In this document: positions 21,859 through 28,936 of the stretch, piece after piece | How the letters are laid out: each line of letters begins with the position of its first letter | How positions within the stretch are numbered: the stretch's first letter is position 1 | Origin: Paenibacillus periandrae | GTDB taxonomy: Bacteria > Bacillota > Bacilli > Paenibacillales > NBRC-103111 | Length of the DNA stretch: 32,360 nucleotides | Assembly (NCBI RefSeq): GCF_022458865.1 | Contig: NZ_JAJNMU010000050.1 | Coordinates: forward strand, 1-32,360 | Direction: 5' to 3' | Position numbers and translations under genes: made by a program | The notes under the pieces: model-generated | What the model was told of the DNA's origin: nothing | The model's database searches: none | What the model saw: only the letters and a program-made list of their open reading frames with translations

Positions 21859-23331
21859 CTGAAGAAAAGTATTTTTATTGTTACTCATGGCGTTGTATTA
21901 ATTTTAAGTACTCTACTTTCCTTAACGGCATATTCTGAGAGTATCGAGTCTGCACCTAATCTGCCAGTAAAGCCTTATGGATTCGATGTTGTAATAAATA
22001 CGGATAATAATGTTTCAAGTTTCTCACCTATAAAGCTTGTTTCGCTTGATAAAGATAAAGAGTTGTCGGAAGAGGATTCAGCGTTATACAGTGAGAATGC
22101 ATACTATGATCAAGTAACTCTTACCTCTAGAGCTTTTAATGCATTTGCCTATGATTCAAATTATACAACTGATACTCTTGCGAGATTAGCAAAAGACTCT
22201 GCTGTAAAGTTGGTTTGCACGGTCGCCACGGATAATTCATCTTGGTCAGGTTCAGGTTTTTTTGTAAAGCCAAATTATATAGCTACAGCTGCGCATGTTA
22301 TAGCTGGAGTGGATAGCTGCACGGTAGAGGATAACAATCATAGAATTATGTCCGTAGTGGGGATAGCTGATTTACAAGCAAATCATGATTTTGTTGTATT
22401 AAAGGTAGATGGTACTGGTATTCCCGTTACGTTTGCTGATTCTGAGGATACTTTCAAGGATGCCGCACTCATGGTGATCGGCTCTACAAATACAAAGTTT
22501 AATAATGACATGAGGGGAAGAGTAATTAAGCGTGTCAGATATCTAAATGGAACCAAGGCTTTTGAAACTACAGTTAAGAGTGAGCCAGGAAATAGTGGAG
22601 GCATGGTGATAAATGACAGGGGTGAGGTTATTGCTACTGTTGTCTCATCTACACATGGGGCAGATGGTAAGACTTTAGTTTCTTACTATCATTTTTCTGA
22701 CCACCTCAGCAAGAGTGTATCGGGGTTAACAGAGGAATCAGAGCTAACATTTTTTGATCCTGATAGAACAACTAGTATTTCACGAATAGAAGAGATGTCC
22801 CCTATTGAGATTAGATACACAGGTGCAGCAGATATGGATGAGATGGATAAAGTCTTTGCATTAGCGGATGCAATTAAGAAGTGGATGGTACAAGACCCGA
22901 AAGAATCAGAAAAATACTTCTACAATACGGGTATTAGTGGAGATAATTTAACTGAGATTGAGTTACTGGTTGGTATGCATTTTAGTGATTATGCTCGCGC
23001 TTTAGGAGGAGAAACAAGCGTAATAGAACGTTTACAGTATACAACCGCAACGGAATTCATACCTACATTACTAGAAACTTTACCAGAGAATCCTTCTAAG
23101 TACCAGCGCTACTATTCATCTAGCAGCTATTTAGATACTATCGTTTTACGTGCCTACAGAGTAGGGAAAACGGGCTATAAGGCTATTGTAAACACAAGAA
23201 TCCGCGTCACTACAATTGATGAAGAAACGTATGTACCTACAGAAAAAAAGACGCCATACGAGACAAAATTGGTTGATATTCTGGATGGACCAGATGGATT
23301 TAGAATAACTGGTATAACGGACATAAAGTGA
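21859..23331 (+). CDS. Secreted trypsin-like serine protease, probable CTG start
   Basis: The frame extends 68 codons upstream of the first usual start at 22063 and there encodes a good signal peptide (KKSIFIVTHGVVLILSTLLSLTAYSES). The only start-like codon with a ribosome binding site is CTG 21859, with GAGGGG 5 bases upstream. The mature protein has the chymotrypsin-fold triad: His146 in TAAHV, Asp177 in NHDFVVLKV and Ser246 in EPGNSGG. It fits the S1 family near HtrA/glutamyl-endopeptidase types. The C-terminal ~200 residues match no known domain; no PDZ is evident. The substrate is unknown. If CTG is not used, only a shortened cytoplasmic form from TTG 22063 would be made, which would be senseless for this enzyme. 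Confidence 0.82.
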   Translation: MKKSIFIVTHGVVLILSTLLSLTAYSESIESAPNLPVKPYGFDVVINTDNNVSSFSPIKLVSLDKDKELSEEDSALYSENAYYDQVTLTSRAFNAFAYDSNYTTDTLARLAKDSAVKLVCTVATDNSSWSGSGFFVKPNYIATAAHVIAGVDSCTVEDNNHRIMSVVGIADLQANHDFVVLKVDGTGIPVTFADSEDTFKDAALMVIGSTNTKFNNDMRGRVIKRVRYLNGTKAFETTVKSEPGNSGGMVINDRGEVIATVVSSTHGADGKTLVSYYHFSDHLSKSVSGLTEESELTFFDPDRTTSISRIEEMSPIEIRYTGAADMDEMDKVFALADAIKKWMVQDPKESEKYFYNTGISGDNLTEIELLVGMHFSDYARALGGETSVIERLQYTTATEFIPTLLETLPENPSKYQRYYSSSSYLDTIVLRAYRVGKTGYKAIVNTRIRVTTIDEETYVPTEKKTPYETKLVDILDGPDGFRITGITDIK

Positions 23332-23384
23332 CAATAAAGAAGGTGGTCTCGGTTTATGAGATTCGCCAAATACATTTACTGTTT

Positions 23385-23457
23385 AAGCCGATTTGTCCAT
23401 TCCTCTAAACTTCTATACTCAAATGGTAAGATTGTAGGAGGGGGGATGAATCGGCTT
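23385..23457 (+). repeat. Inverted repeat / IS605 left-end scrap after the protease gene
   Basis: AAGCCGATT 23385-23393 pairs with AATCGGCTT 23449-23457, which is followed by TTT. GGATGAATCGGCTT is identical to a stretch in the left end of the element at 19424, so this may be a remnant of that IS that now serves as terminator. Confidence 0.4.
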
Positions 23458-23605
23458 TTTAGTCCCCATAAACATAGTAATAATTAATCATTTAGCTTTT
23501 GAAATTACTGTTGTCGTAAATAATCATTCGATGATCAAGAATATTTCAGCTTGGGCAGAGGACAATGTTGCTTACGCGCAAATTTACACTAAGGGGGATG
23601 ATGTA

Positions 23606-23875
23606 ATGGGATTTAAGGTGAGCTTTAATTCAATCGTTTTTTCTTTATTTCTTCTAATTTCCTCTATTTATACAACTTGGTTGAACAAGGAAGATTTTTA
23701 TTCATTACAAAATTCAATTGAAAGCGGAAAAATTTTTCTTGAGGATGGTAGGCCAATTGTTGAGGGGTTATTCCAAATCAATATACTCATACCTTGTTTA
23801 TTATTCGCAGGGGGATTGCTCTATTTGATTAAGAGTATTTGGTTATTTATTAGATCGCCGTATACAACACAATGA
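23606..23875 (+). CDS. Small membrane protein with two transmembrane segments
   Basis: ATG 23606 follows AAGGGGG by about 9 bases and begins directly before a hydrophobic span (VSFNSIVFSLFLLISSIYTTW). A longer frame to 23531 adds a polar stretch without a ribosome binding site. A second span near the end is INILIPCLLFAGGLLYLIKSIWLFI. Between them lies a ~40-residue polar loop (EDFYSLQNSIESGKIFLEDG), likely outside the cell. The product is 89 aa, family unknown. Confidence 0.6.
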   Translation: MGFKVSFNSIVFSLFLLISSIYTTWLNKEDFYSLQNSIESGKIFLEDGRPIVEGLFQINILIPCLLFAGGLLYLIKSIWLFIRSPYTTQ

Positions 23876-23900
23876 AAACTAAATTGTTGAGGTCGAAGTC

Positions 23901-24235
23901 ATGTATATCTTAAGTCAAACTAGATTTAATATACTGAACGTTACCGGTAATGAGCATGACTTTCATATTAGGGTGGAGATGAATGCTCCACCTTTGGCTT
24001 GTCCTCATTGTGGATGCGTAACGAACCTCTACAAGCACGACAAGAACAACTTTGTATGGGCTTACCAATCCACGGAAGCGTGTAGGGCTTCTCATAAAAC
24101 GTCAGAGGTATCGTTGTAGAGATTGCGAGCAAATCTTCTGGTAACGCCCTAGACCATACCATTGATGAGAAACGAAATGAACGAGAAAACCTTTCGCAAC
24201 ATCTTTCGAGATTACATTAAACTTTCTCGAAGAAA
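23901..24235 (+). pseudogene. ISL3 transposase remnant
   Basis: The frame from 23901 reads FNILNVTGNEHDFHIRVEMN and CPHCGCVTNLYKHD, close to the start of the ISL3 transposase at 9205. It then shifts frame near 24050 and again after, and jumps by deletion to MNEKTFRNIFRDYIKLS. Only the N-terminal ~130 codons remain. It ends against the 3' end of the Ku gene. Confidence 0.85.
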
Positions 24236-24238
24236 CTT

Positions 24239-25054
24239 CTATCCTAATTTTTCTTTCCGTATGATTTGCTTGGGATTGTTCTTACCTTTAACTAATTTTA
24301 CGCTTTCCTGAAGAGCATCCAAAAGATCAACCACGACCTCAGATTCCTGAGCGGGATTTGAAACAATCAGTTGACCTGAAATTTTCGATTGAATCGCATT
24401 CAATAATCGCTCTTGTTCAGGATTTGTATAAGATTCTAAGTCAGAAGTGCCCGTCAGGCCCTTAACAATTTGTAAAGCTAATTTTAAATGTCCAGGATCG
24501 ACCGATATATTGGTAGCAAGATTTGGAACATTTTCAGATGGTCGGATTTCATTTGTATAATACATCGTTGCCAGTTGAATGCAGTTTCCATTAATAGGCT
24601 TCAAAACACACAATTTAGTATTCGATCGAAGTGTCATTTTTCCAATTGCTATTTTTTTTGACGCTTCTAGTGCCTTAAGAAGCAAATAGTAGGCATTTGC
24701 ACCATGAGTATCAGGTCCAAGAAAATAAACTTTTTGTGTAAACATTAAATCAACTTTTAGCTCATCAGCAAAATCAAGGATACTAATTTTTTTACTCGTA
24801 TCATCGTGGATTTTGTCCAGCTCATCTTTGTCGAAAGTCACAAACTGATTCGTATCCAGAGGATAGCCCTTAATCAGATCTTCTGGTTCCACTACACTCT
24901 GACATGAATGGCAATATCGCTGGTTTTTAATTGTTCCATGACAACTTTTGTGGAGCAGATGAAGAACAATCTCCTTTTCTTCTGTGGCCGCATATAGCTT
25001 AACTGGAATGTGAACTAACCCAAAACTAATGGCACCTTTCCATATTGTATGCAT
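24239..25054 (-). CDS. ku: Bacterial Ku (non-homologous end-joining protein)
   Basis: ATG 25054 has AGGAGG upstream; a longer frame adds seven residues. The 271-residue product starts MHTIWKGAISFGLVHIPVKLY, the signature opening of bacterial Ku, then LHLLHKSCHGTIKNQRYCHSC, GYPLDTNQFVTFDKDEL, a core ending YYLGPD-type (VYFLGPDTHGANAYYLLLKAL) and a basic tail (KGKNNPKQIIRKEK). Ku forms a ring on DNA double-strand ends and recruits LigD. LigD is not next to it here, so the partner must be encoded elsewhere. In Bacillus the pair acts in spores and stationary cells. The gene appears intact. Confidence 0.93.
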   Translation of the reverse strand: MHTIWKGAISFGLVHIPVKLYAATEEKEIVLHLLHKSCHGTIKNQRYCHSCQSVVEPEDLIKGYPLDTNQFVTFDKDELDKIHDDTSKKISILDFADELKVDLMFTQKVYFLGPDTHGANAYYLLLKALEASKKIAIGKMTLRSNTKLCVLKPINGNCIQLATMYYTNEIRPSENVPNLATNISVDPGHLKLALQIVKGLTGTSDLESYTNPEQERLLNAIQSKISGQLIVSNPAQESEVVVDLLDALQESVKLVKGKNNPKQIIRKEKLG

Positions 25055-25255
25055 CTGAGCACCTCCTAATATCAATACTAGAAGTCTTTCCCATTTCCAA
25101 GAAGATATAAACTGAAAAGTAATAAAGTTTTGAACTAGAAACTAAGCTGGCTCAGTGGTTATTAAAGGAGAGTTCGGTTAATATTGGTTCACAGTTATTT
25201 TCAGTATCGTATGTCCGTGCATTTGGTAGCGGTAACCCAGAACAGACATCATGAA

Positions 25256-25279
25256 AATTTTGCATTTTATTGCAAAATT
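25256..25279 (+). promoter_or_regulatory. Palindrome upstream of the response regulator
   Basis: AATTTTGCA 25256-25264 and TGCAAAATT 25271-25279 are perfect arms separated by six bases, about 110 bases before the regulator start. It has the form of an operator for a dimeric regulator. The remainder of 25055-25387 shows one AATAAAG-type match (25121) but no further support for a gene. Confidence 0.5.
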
Positions 25280-25387
25280 ATGTACGTCACGTTAGACTTA
25301 GAGCAGGGATTTCAATCCTACTGATGGATTGGTTACAGATCAATTTCCATCAAATTAACAAACATTGAGATTGTAGGTGATTAGTGA

Positions 25388-26041
25388 ATGAATAGAGATA
25401 AAAAGTTAAAAACGCTGGTAGTTGACCAACATATATTTGTTGCGGAAGCTACTAAATCTGCGTTGAAAGAAATTGAAGACATTGTAGTTATGGATATAGC
25501 ATTAGACGACAAACAATGCAGAGAGAAAATGGCCGAACATGAGCCCGATTTAGTCATTCTAGATTATTTTGCACCTGGATTAAACGGTCTGGAAATTATC
25601 GAACATATTAAATTGAATTACCCTGCAACCAAAATTGTCATATTCACGGGGGAGGATATCACGAAATTATTCAATCGTTTGGTAAAGCTGGAGGTAGACA
25701 GCATTCTATCTAAAGAATCCAATGCTAAAACATTCAAAAACATGGTGGAATGTGTGTTGGATAATCAATCGATGATTCCCATTTCAATTTTTCACCAACT
25801 TTCTTTAAACACTAAAAACGATATGAGTGACATGACTAAGGAAGAGATTCTTATCATGAATATGATTGCTAAAGGATTTACCCAAGATAAAATTGCAGAA
25901 AGAATTTCCGTAAGTAAACGGTCAGTAGATAATTATCTAAAGCGTATTTACTTAAAACTTGAAGTGAAAACCAGATTGGAAGCGATAGAAAAGTTCGTAA
26001 AGAGTGAACTCTACCATGAAAACTTTAAGATTGAGATTTGA
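25388..26041 (+). CDS. NarL/LuxR-family response regulator, ComA-like
   Basis: The 217-residue protein has a receiver domain (1-125) with phosphoacceptor Asp59 in VILDYFAPGLNG, Thr87 in IFTGED and Lys109 in ILSKESN. The acidic pair near the start is Asp13-Gln14 instead of Asp-Asp, which may weaken Mg binding. The output domain (150-217) is a LuxR-type helix-turn-helix: MTKEEILIMNMIAKGFTQDKI..ISVSKRSVDNYLKRIYLKL. Overall it resembles ComA, the Bacillus competence regulator. No histidine kinase is adjacent. The last codon and TGA are formed by the inward-facing right end of an IS605 remnant, so the original C-terminus has been altered. Confidence 0.88.
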   Translation: MNRDKKLKTLVVDQHIFVAEATKSALKEIEDIVVMDIALDDKQCREKMAEHEPDLVILDYFAPGLNGLEIIEHIKLNYPATKIVIFTGEDITKLFNRLVKLEVDSILSKESNAKTFKNMVECVLDNQSMIPISIFHQLSLNTKNDMSDMTKEEILIMNMIAKGFTQDKIAERISVSKRSVDNYLKRIYLKLEVKTRLEAIEKFVKSELYHENFKIEI

Positions 26042-26205
26042 ACCTCCTCACACCGGATAGGATTCCTAGCTAGTTTACTTGACGCATACGTTTCAGATGC
26101 TAAGTTAAGGGCTAGTTCAATAGCCCTTACTGAATCAGAACATATAGCTATTCAGGCGACAGACTGTTACCATCTGACACAGGTTGACGCATGATGTTGA
26201 TAGTT
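26033..26205 (-). pseudogene. IS605 right-end / omega-RNA scar
   Basis: On the minus strand this is the final ~15 codons of tnpB (NIMRQPV and on) plus the whole right-end region, ending GGTTCAAAT at the stop codon of the regulator gene. The terminal hairpin has decayed (CTATCCGGTGTGAGG). A guide, if still made, would begin CTCAATCTTAAAG, which is antisense to the last codons of the regulator gene. The rest of 26206-26306 shows nothing I can support. Confidence 0.7.
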
Positions 26206-26306
26206 CCAACAAACGCATTAAACTAAAGTGGATCTTCGGATTATATGGTGGAATGAAGCTTTCAGATTCCTATTAATTCCATTTATTCCAAAGGCGGTGA
26301 TAGGAG

Positions 26307-26663
26307 ATGTTTATTAAGAATCTACTACAATTATTCAAGAATAAACCAAAGAGCACGTTGTCTTTGGAAGACTTGGTATACTCTTTTGACCGTAATAGAA
26401 AGGTCAAGTTTAATTTTAGAAACACCGGAATTACTTATGAGGGGCGCGGCGTTTTATACGAAAATGAGACCGAAATTAGAAGGTTTTACGCAATACTAAA
26501 TTCTATGACAAAAAATGAAAAATGTAATCCCGGTGTGATAAGCGAGGATCGTTTAAAGAAGATCGCAACGGGCAGTGGTACAAATTTGGATGATATTAAA
26601 TTCTTAATTGATATCTATAACCGCTGGAAGATGGAAATTAGTCAATCAAACTCCACCATATGA
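26307..26663 (+). CDS. Small protein resembling the RNA-binding part of the SRP54/Ffh M domain
   Basis: The 118-residue product is N-terminally basic (MFIKNLLQLFKNKPKS). Residues ~60-110 read FYAILNSMTKNEKCNPGVIS and then DRLKKIATGSGTNLDDIKFL. This follows the Ffh M-domain pattern: INSMT..E...P.II..SR..RIA.GSGT....VN.LL.....M. The G-S-G-T loop and flanking basic helix bind the SRP RNA in Ffh. The GTPase (NG) domain is absent, and the N-terminal 55 residues are of another type. GGCGGTGATAGGAG precedes ATG 26307. A role in binding SRP-like RNA is inferred only. It might be a regulator, a decoy or an unrelated protein that reuses the fold. Confidence 0.6.
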   Translation: MFIKNLLQLFKNKPKSTLSLEDLVYSFDRNRKVKFNFRNTGITYEGRGVLYENETEIRRFYAILNSMTKNEKCNPGVISEDRLKKIATGSGTNLDDIKFLIDIYNRWKMEISQSNSTI

Positions 26664-26737
26664 AAATTGGTTGAGGTCTTTATTTGTATAATTCTGGTCA
26701 AAATCCAAATACAACTAATATCATAGGGGGAATTAGA

Positions 26738-27466
26738 TTGGGAAAGAGCAATCAAGTAAAGTTAGTCATGAGTGGGTTTGTTTTAGGAGCCATGTTTTTT
26801 GGAGGAATTTCTTATGCTGCCTCAGCCACAGAAAAAACTAGTCTAGAAGCAATCTTTGGAGTGAAATTAATTCATAATGGAATTGATAAAACACCATCGG
26901 ATCCAGATCAAAAACCATTTATTGCAAATGGTTCAACATACGTTCCATTAAAATCTATAGGCGACATTTTAGGGGTACCTGTTAAATGGGATGGAGAAAA
27001 TAATGCTGTTATTATAGGTCAACAATTAAGCAGTTCTCCACTTCCAGCACCATCATCATATGAATTGAATGGACCGAATTACATCAATAGTGACAAAGCT
27101 TTTATAGATCTAAAACAAAATCAGCCAATGAAAGTAAATAAAAAGGATTATGGCAAGATTGGATTTACTTTAAAAAATATGTCATTCGAAACCATTGCTA
27201 AATTCCCTTTGAACGCACAATTTTCAACTTTATCACTTACACTTGGTTTTGATGATGAAGGAGCGAATTACGCCGCTGCCCGTCATGTAAGTTTCTTAGA
27301 TCAAGATGGAAAGGTTTTGGAAGAACGAACTATTGGACCCGGGTCAGTTCAAGAGTTAAATATTAGTGTCAAAGGTGTACTCTCTCTGCACGTGAAGATC
27401 GATAAGTCATCAGGGGGCGAGTTCCCTGCCTATATAGACCTTATAAACCCTACTTTGATTAAATAA
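26738..27466 (+). CDS. Secreted protein with Cu-amine-oxidase-like N-terminal (stalk) domain
   Basis: TTG 26738 is the likely start: AGGGGG lies 8 bases upstream and the signal peptide begins right after (GKSNQVKLVMSGFVLGAMFFGGISYAAS). The longer frame from 26684 lacks a ribosome binding site. The mature part opens with a copper-amine-oxidase N1-type module (FIANGSTYVPLKSIGDILGVPVKWDGENNAVIIG), common on Paenibacillus surface proteins. After a Pro/Ser linker comes a ~130-residue beta domain resembling NPCBM/NEW2 carbohydrate-binding modules (HVSFLDQDGKVLEERTIGPG, LSLHVKID..., AYIDLINPTL). It has 242 aa and is probably exported. The function is likely wall or sugar binding; no catalytic motif is seen. 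Confidence 0.78.
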   Translation: MGKSNQVKLVMSGFVLGAMFFGGISYAASATEKTSLEAIFGVKLIHNGIDKTPSDPDQKPFIANGSTYVPLKSIGDILGVPVKWDGENNAVIIGQQLSSSPLPAPSSYELNGPNYINSDKAFIDLKQNQPMKVNKKDYGKIGFTLKNMSFETIAKFPLNAQFSTLSLTLGFDDEGANYAAARHVSFLDQDGKVLEERTIGPGSVQELNISVKGVLSLHVKIDKSSGGEFPAYIDLINPTLIK

Positions 27467-27523
27467 GTTTTAGTTGTTCACGCATTACGCAAGACGGACA
27501 AGAAGGACAAAAGATATACTCTG

Positions 27524-27563
27524 ATGCAGTACGATCGCTAGAAGCGAATCGTGCTGCATTTTC
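27524..27563 (+). terminator. Rho-independent terminator after the stalk-domain gene
   Basis: ATGCAGTACGATCGCT 27524-27539 pairs with AGCGAATCGTGCTGCAT 27543-27559 with two small interruptions, followed by TTTTC. The long stem and 3-base loop make it a strong candidate. Confidence 0.8.
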
Positions 27564-27572
27564 ATAAGTGGA

Positions 27573-27765
27573 GATCGACAAGCCTGAGCTTTCCTTCAAC
27601 ATGATACGCCTCGGCATCATCTTGTAGGGTCATTATCCTTCGGATGAAGTGAAAAAATCGATCTTCAGCCCATATTGAGCTATATGACCGAGATAGTCAT
27701 GGTCAAGAACCTGCAACTCGGCTCAAGTATAAGCTATCGCTGTCTACAAAACGAGGATGGATGAA
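27573..27765 (+). pseudogene. Degraded gene scraps
   Basis: Short frames such as EIDKPELSFNMIRLGIIL and IDLQPILSYMTEIVMVKNLQ with LGSSISYRCLQNEDG are joined by frame changes and stops. They look like the end of a once-coding gene. No family is recognised. Confidence 0.35.
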
Positions 27766-27790
27766 CAAATCAAATATCTGGAGGAATACA

Positions 27791-28760
27791 ATGATTCTAC
27801 TGACTCCCGCGAAAATGCTCGTAGGCTCTTATGGCTTTTGCGCGAGAAACAATGAGGCACCTTCGGTCTTTTTGTATGACAAGGAATGCAGACTATACCG
27901 ACTTGATGAGGGTTTGACGCTTCATGAAGAAGGGAGTATTTGTAACCATGCAAAGCGCCCCTTCAACAACATTTCGTTTCATCCGTTTATGGAGCAAGGT
28001 CGGTAGATTTGCATGCGTCTTATTCTCGCGTGATGGGAAGTTGATTTGGACTGCACAAAAGCTGGACGAGAATCATCTGCAAATATTGGTGTATCTTAGT
28101 GAAGATGGCACTCTCTTGCATACACACGAAATGGAAGACCTACTATCTGAGTGCTCTACGAATGATGGATATACCTGCCTCGGATTCCGTAACGCTTGAG
28201 CTTGCGGCGGGTCAGGATGGCGTCTCCGTATACGAATTGTCGATTCAAGAGAAAAAGCTCTGTATCAAAGAAATGTTTCCATACGGATGCTATATTACAC
28301 CAGCATGGCATCCTGGCGGCAGAAAAAACTGTTCACATTAGAAAACGATATGCGTTTGCTAGTTTTTCTTATTCTGAATTGGAATTGTTAAAGGAGCAGA
28401 ATCAGCTCGAAGAAGACCAAGATGACGAGGGCTCCGATATGAATCCGGGCTATGAGATGCTCTATCTGAAAAATGGTCTGGCCGTAACGCAAAATATGAA
28501 CGATCGATTCTTCTTGTTTGATCCAAGTCAAATGGAGCGAATTGAAGAATTGGTCTTCGCTGGATATGAACCTGTACCCACGAATACGGTATTCCAAAAT
28601 TTGAATGAAGAGACATCTCTTTACTCGCAAATTAGCTCTTTTGAGAGTAGGCAAGCTGTTCATAGCGAAAACCGGCTCGCTAAACGAAACACAGTATCTG
28701 TTTATTATTGAAGAAGAAGCAGTGCTTGAGGCAATCAGCCTCCATTTGCATTCTCTATAA
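27791..28760 (+). pseudogene. Gene with at least four frameshifts, unknown family
   Basis: ATG 27791 has GGAGG upstream and starts ILLTPAKMLVGSYGFCARNN. The coding path then passes through different frames: GRFACVLFSRDGKLIWTAQK (about 27980-28140), DSVTLELAAGQDGVSVYELS (28180-28320), AEKTVHIRKRYAFASFSYSE (28325-28650), and last TQYLFIIEEEAVLEAISLHL up to TAA 28758-28760. Put together it would make a protein of about 320 residues with WD/propeller-like strands (FSRDGKLIW, YLSEDGTLLHTH). Its intact form is not known to me. The damage is spread over the whole gene, so it is not a single sequencing error. Confidence 0.7.
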
Positions 28761-28936
28761 CAAAAAAATCTGTACAAATGCTTATACAACACTTTGTGCA
28801 TCCGCGGCGCAAAGTCTGACTATCTAATGTCTTTATATTATTTGTCATCTCTTGTAGATGAATGGAATGAGAGATCCCTATTTTTTCCTATCGTGTGGTA
28901 ATATATTGGTAACTACTAACAACCAAGGAGTACCTC

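Noticed and set aside
22063..23331. Protease start at TTG 22063
   Set aside because: The same frame continues 68 codons upstream and encodes a signal peptide that a secreted serine protease needs.
25121..25136. AATAAAGTTTTGAACT, a single match to the TnsB-type site
   Set aside because: There is no TGT at the required distance (AAC is found instead), no second site and no opposite end with a matching duplication.
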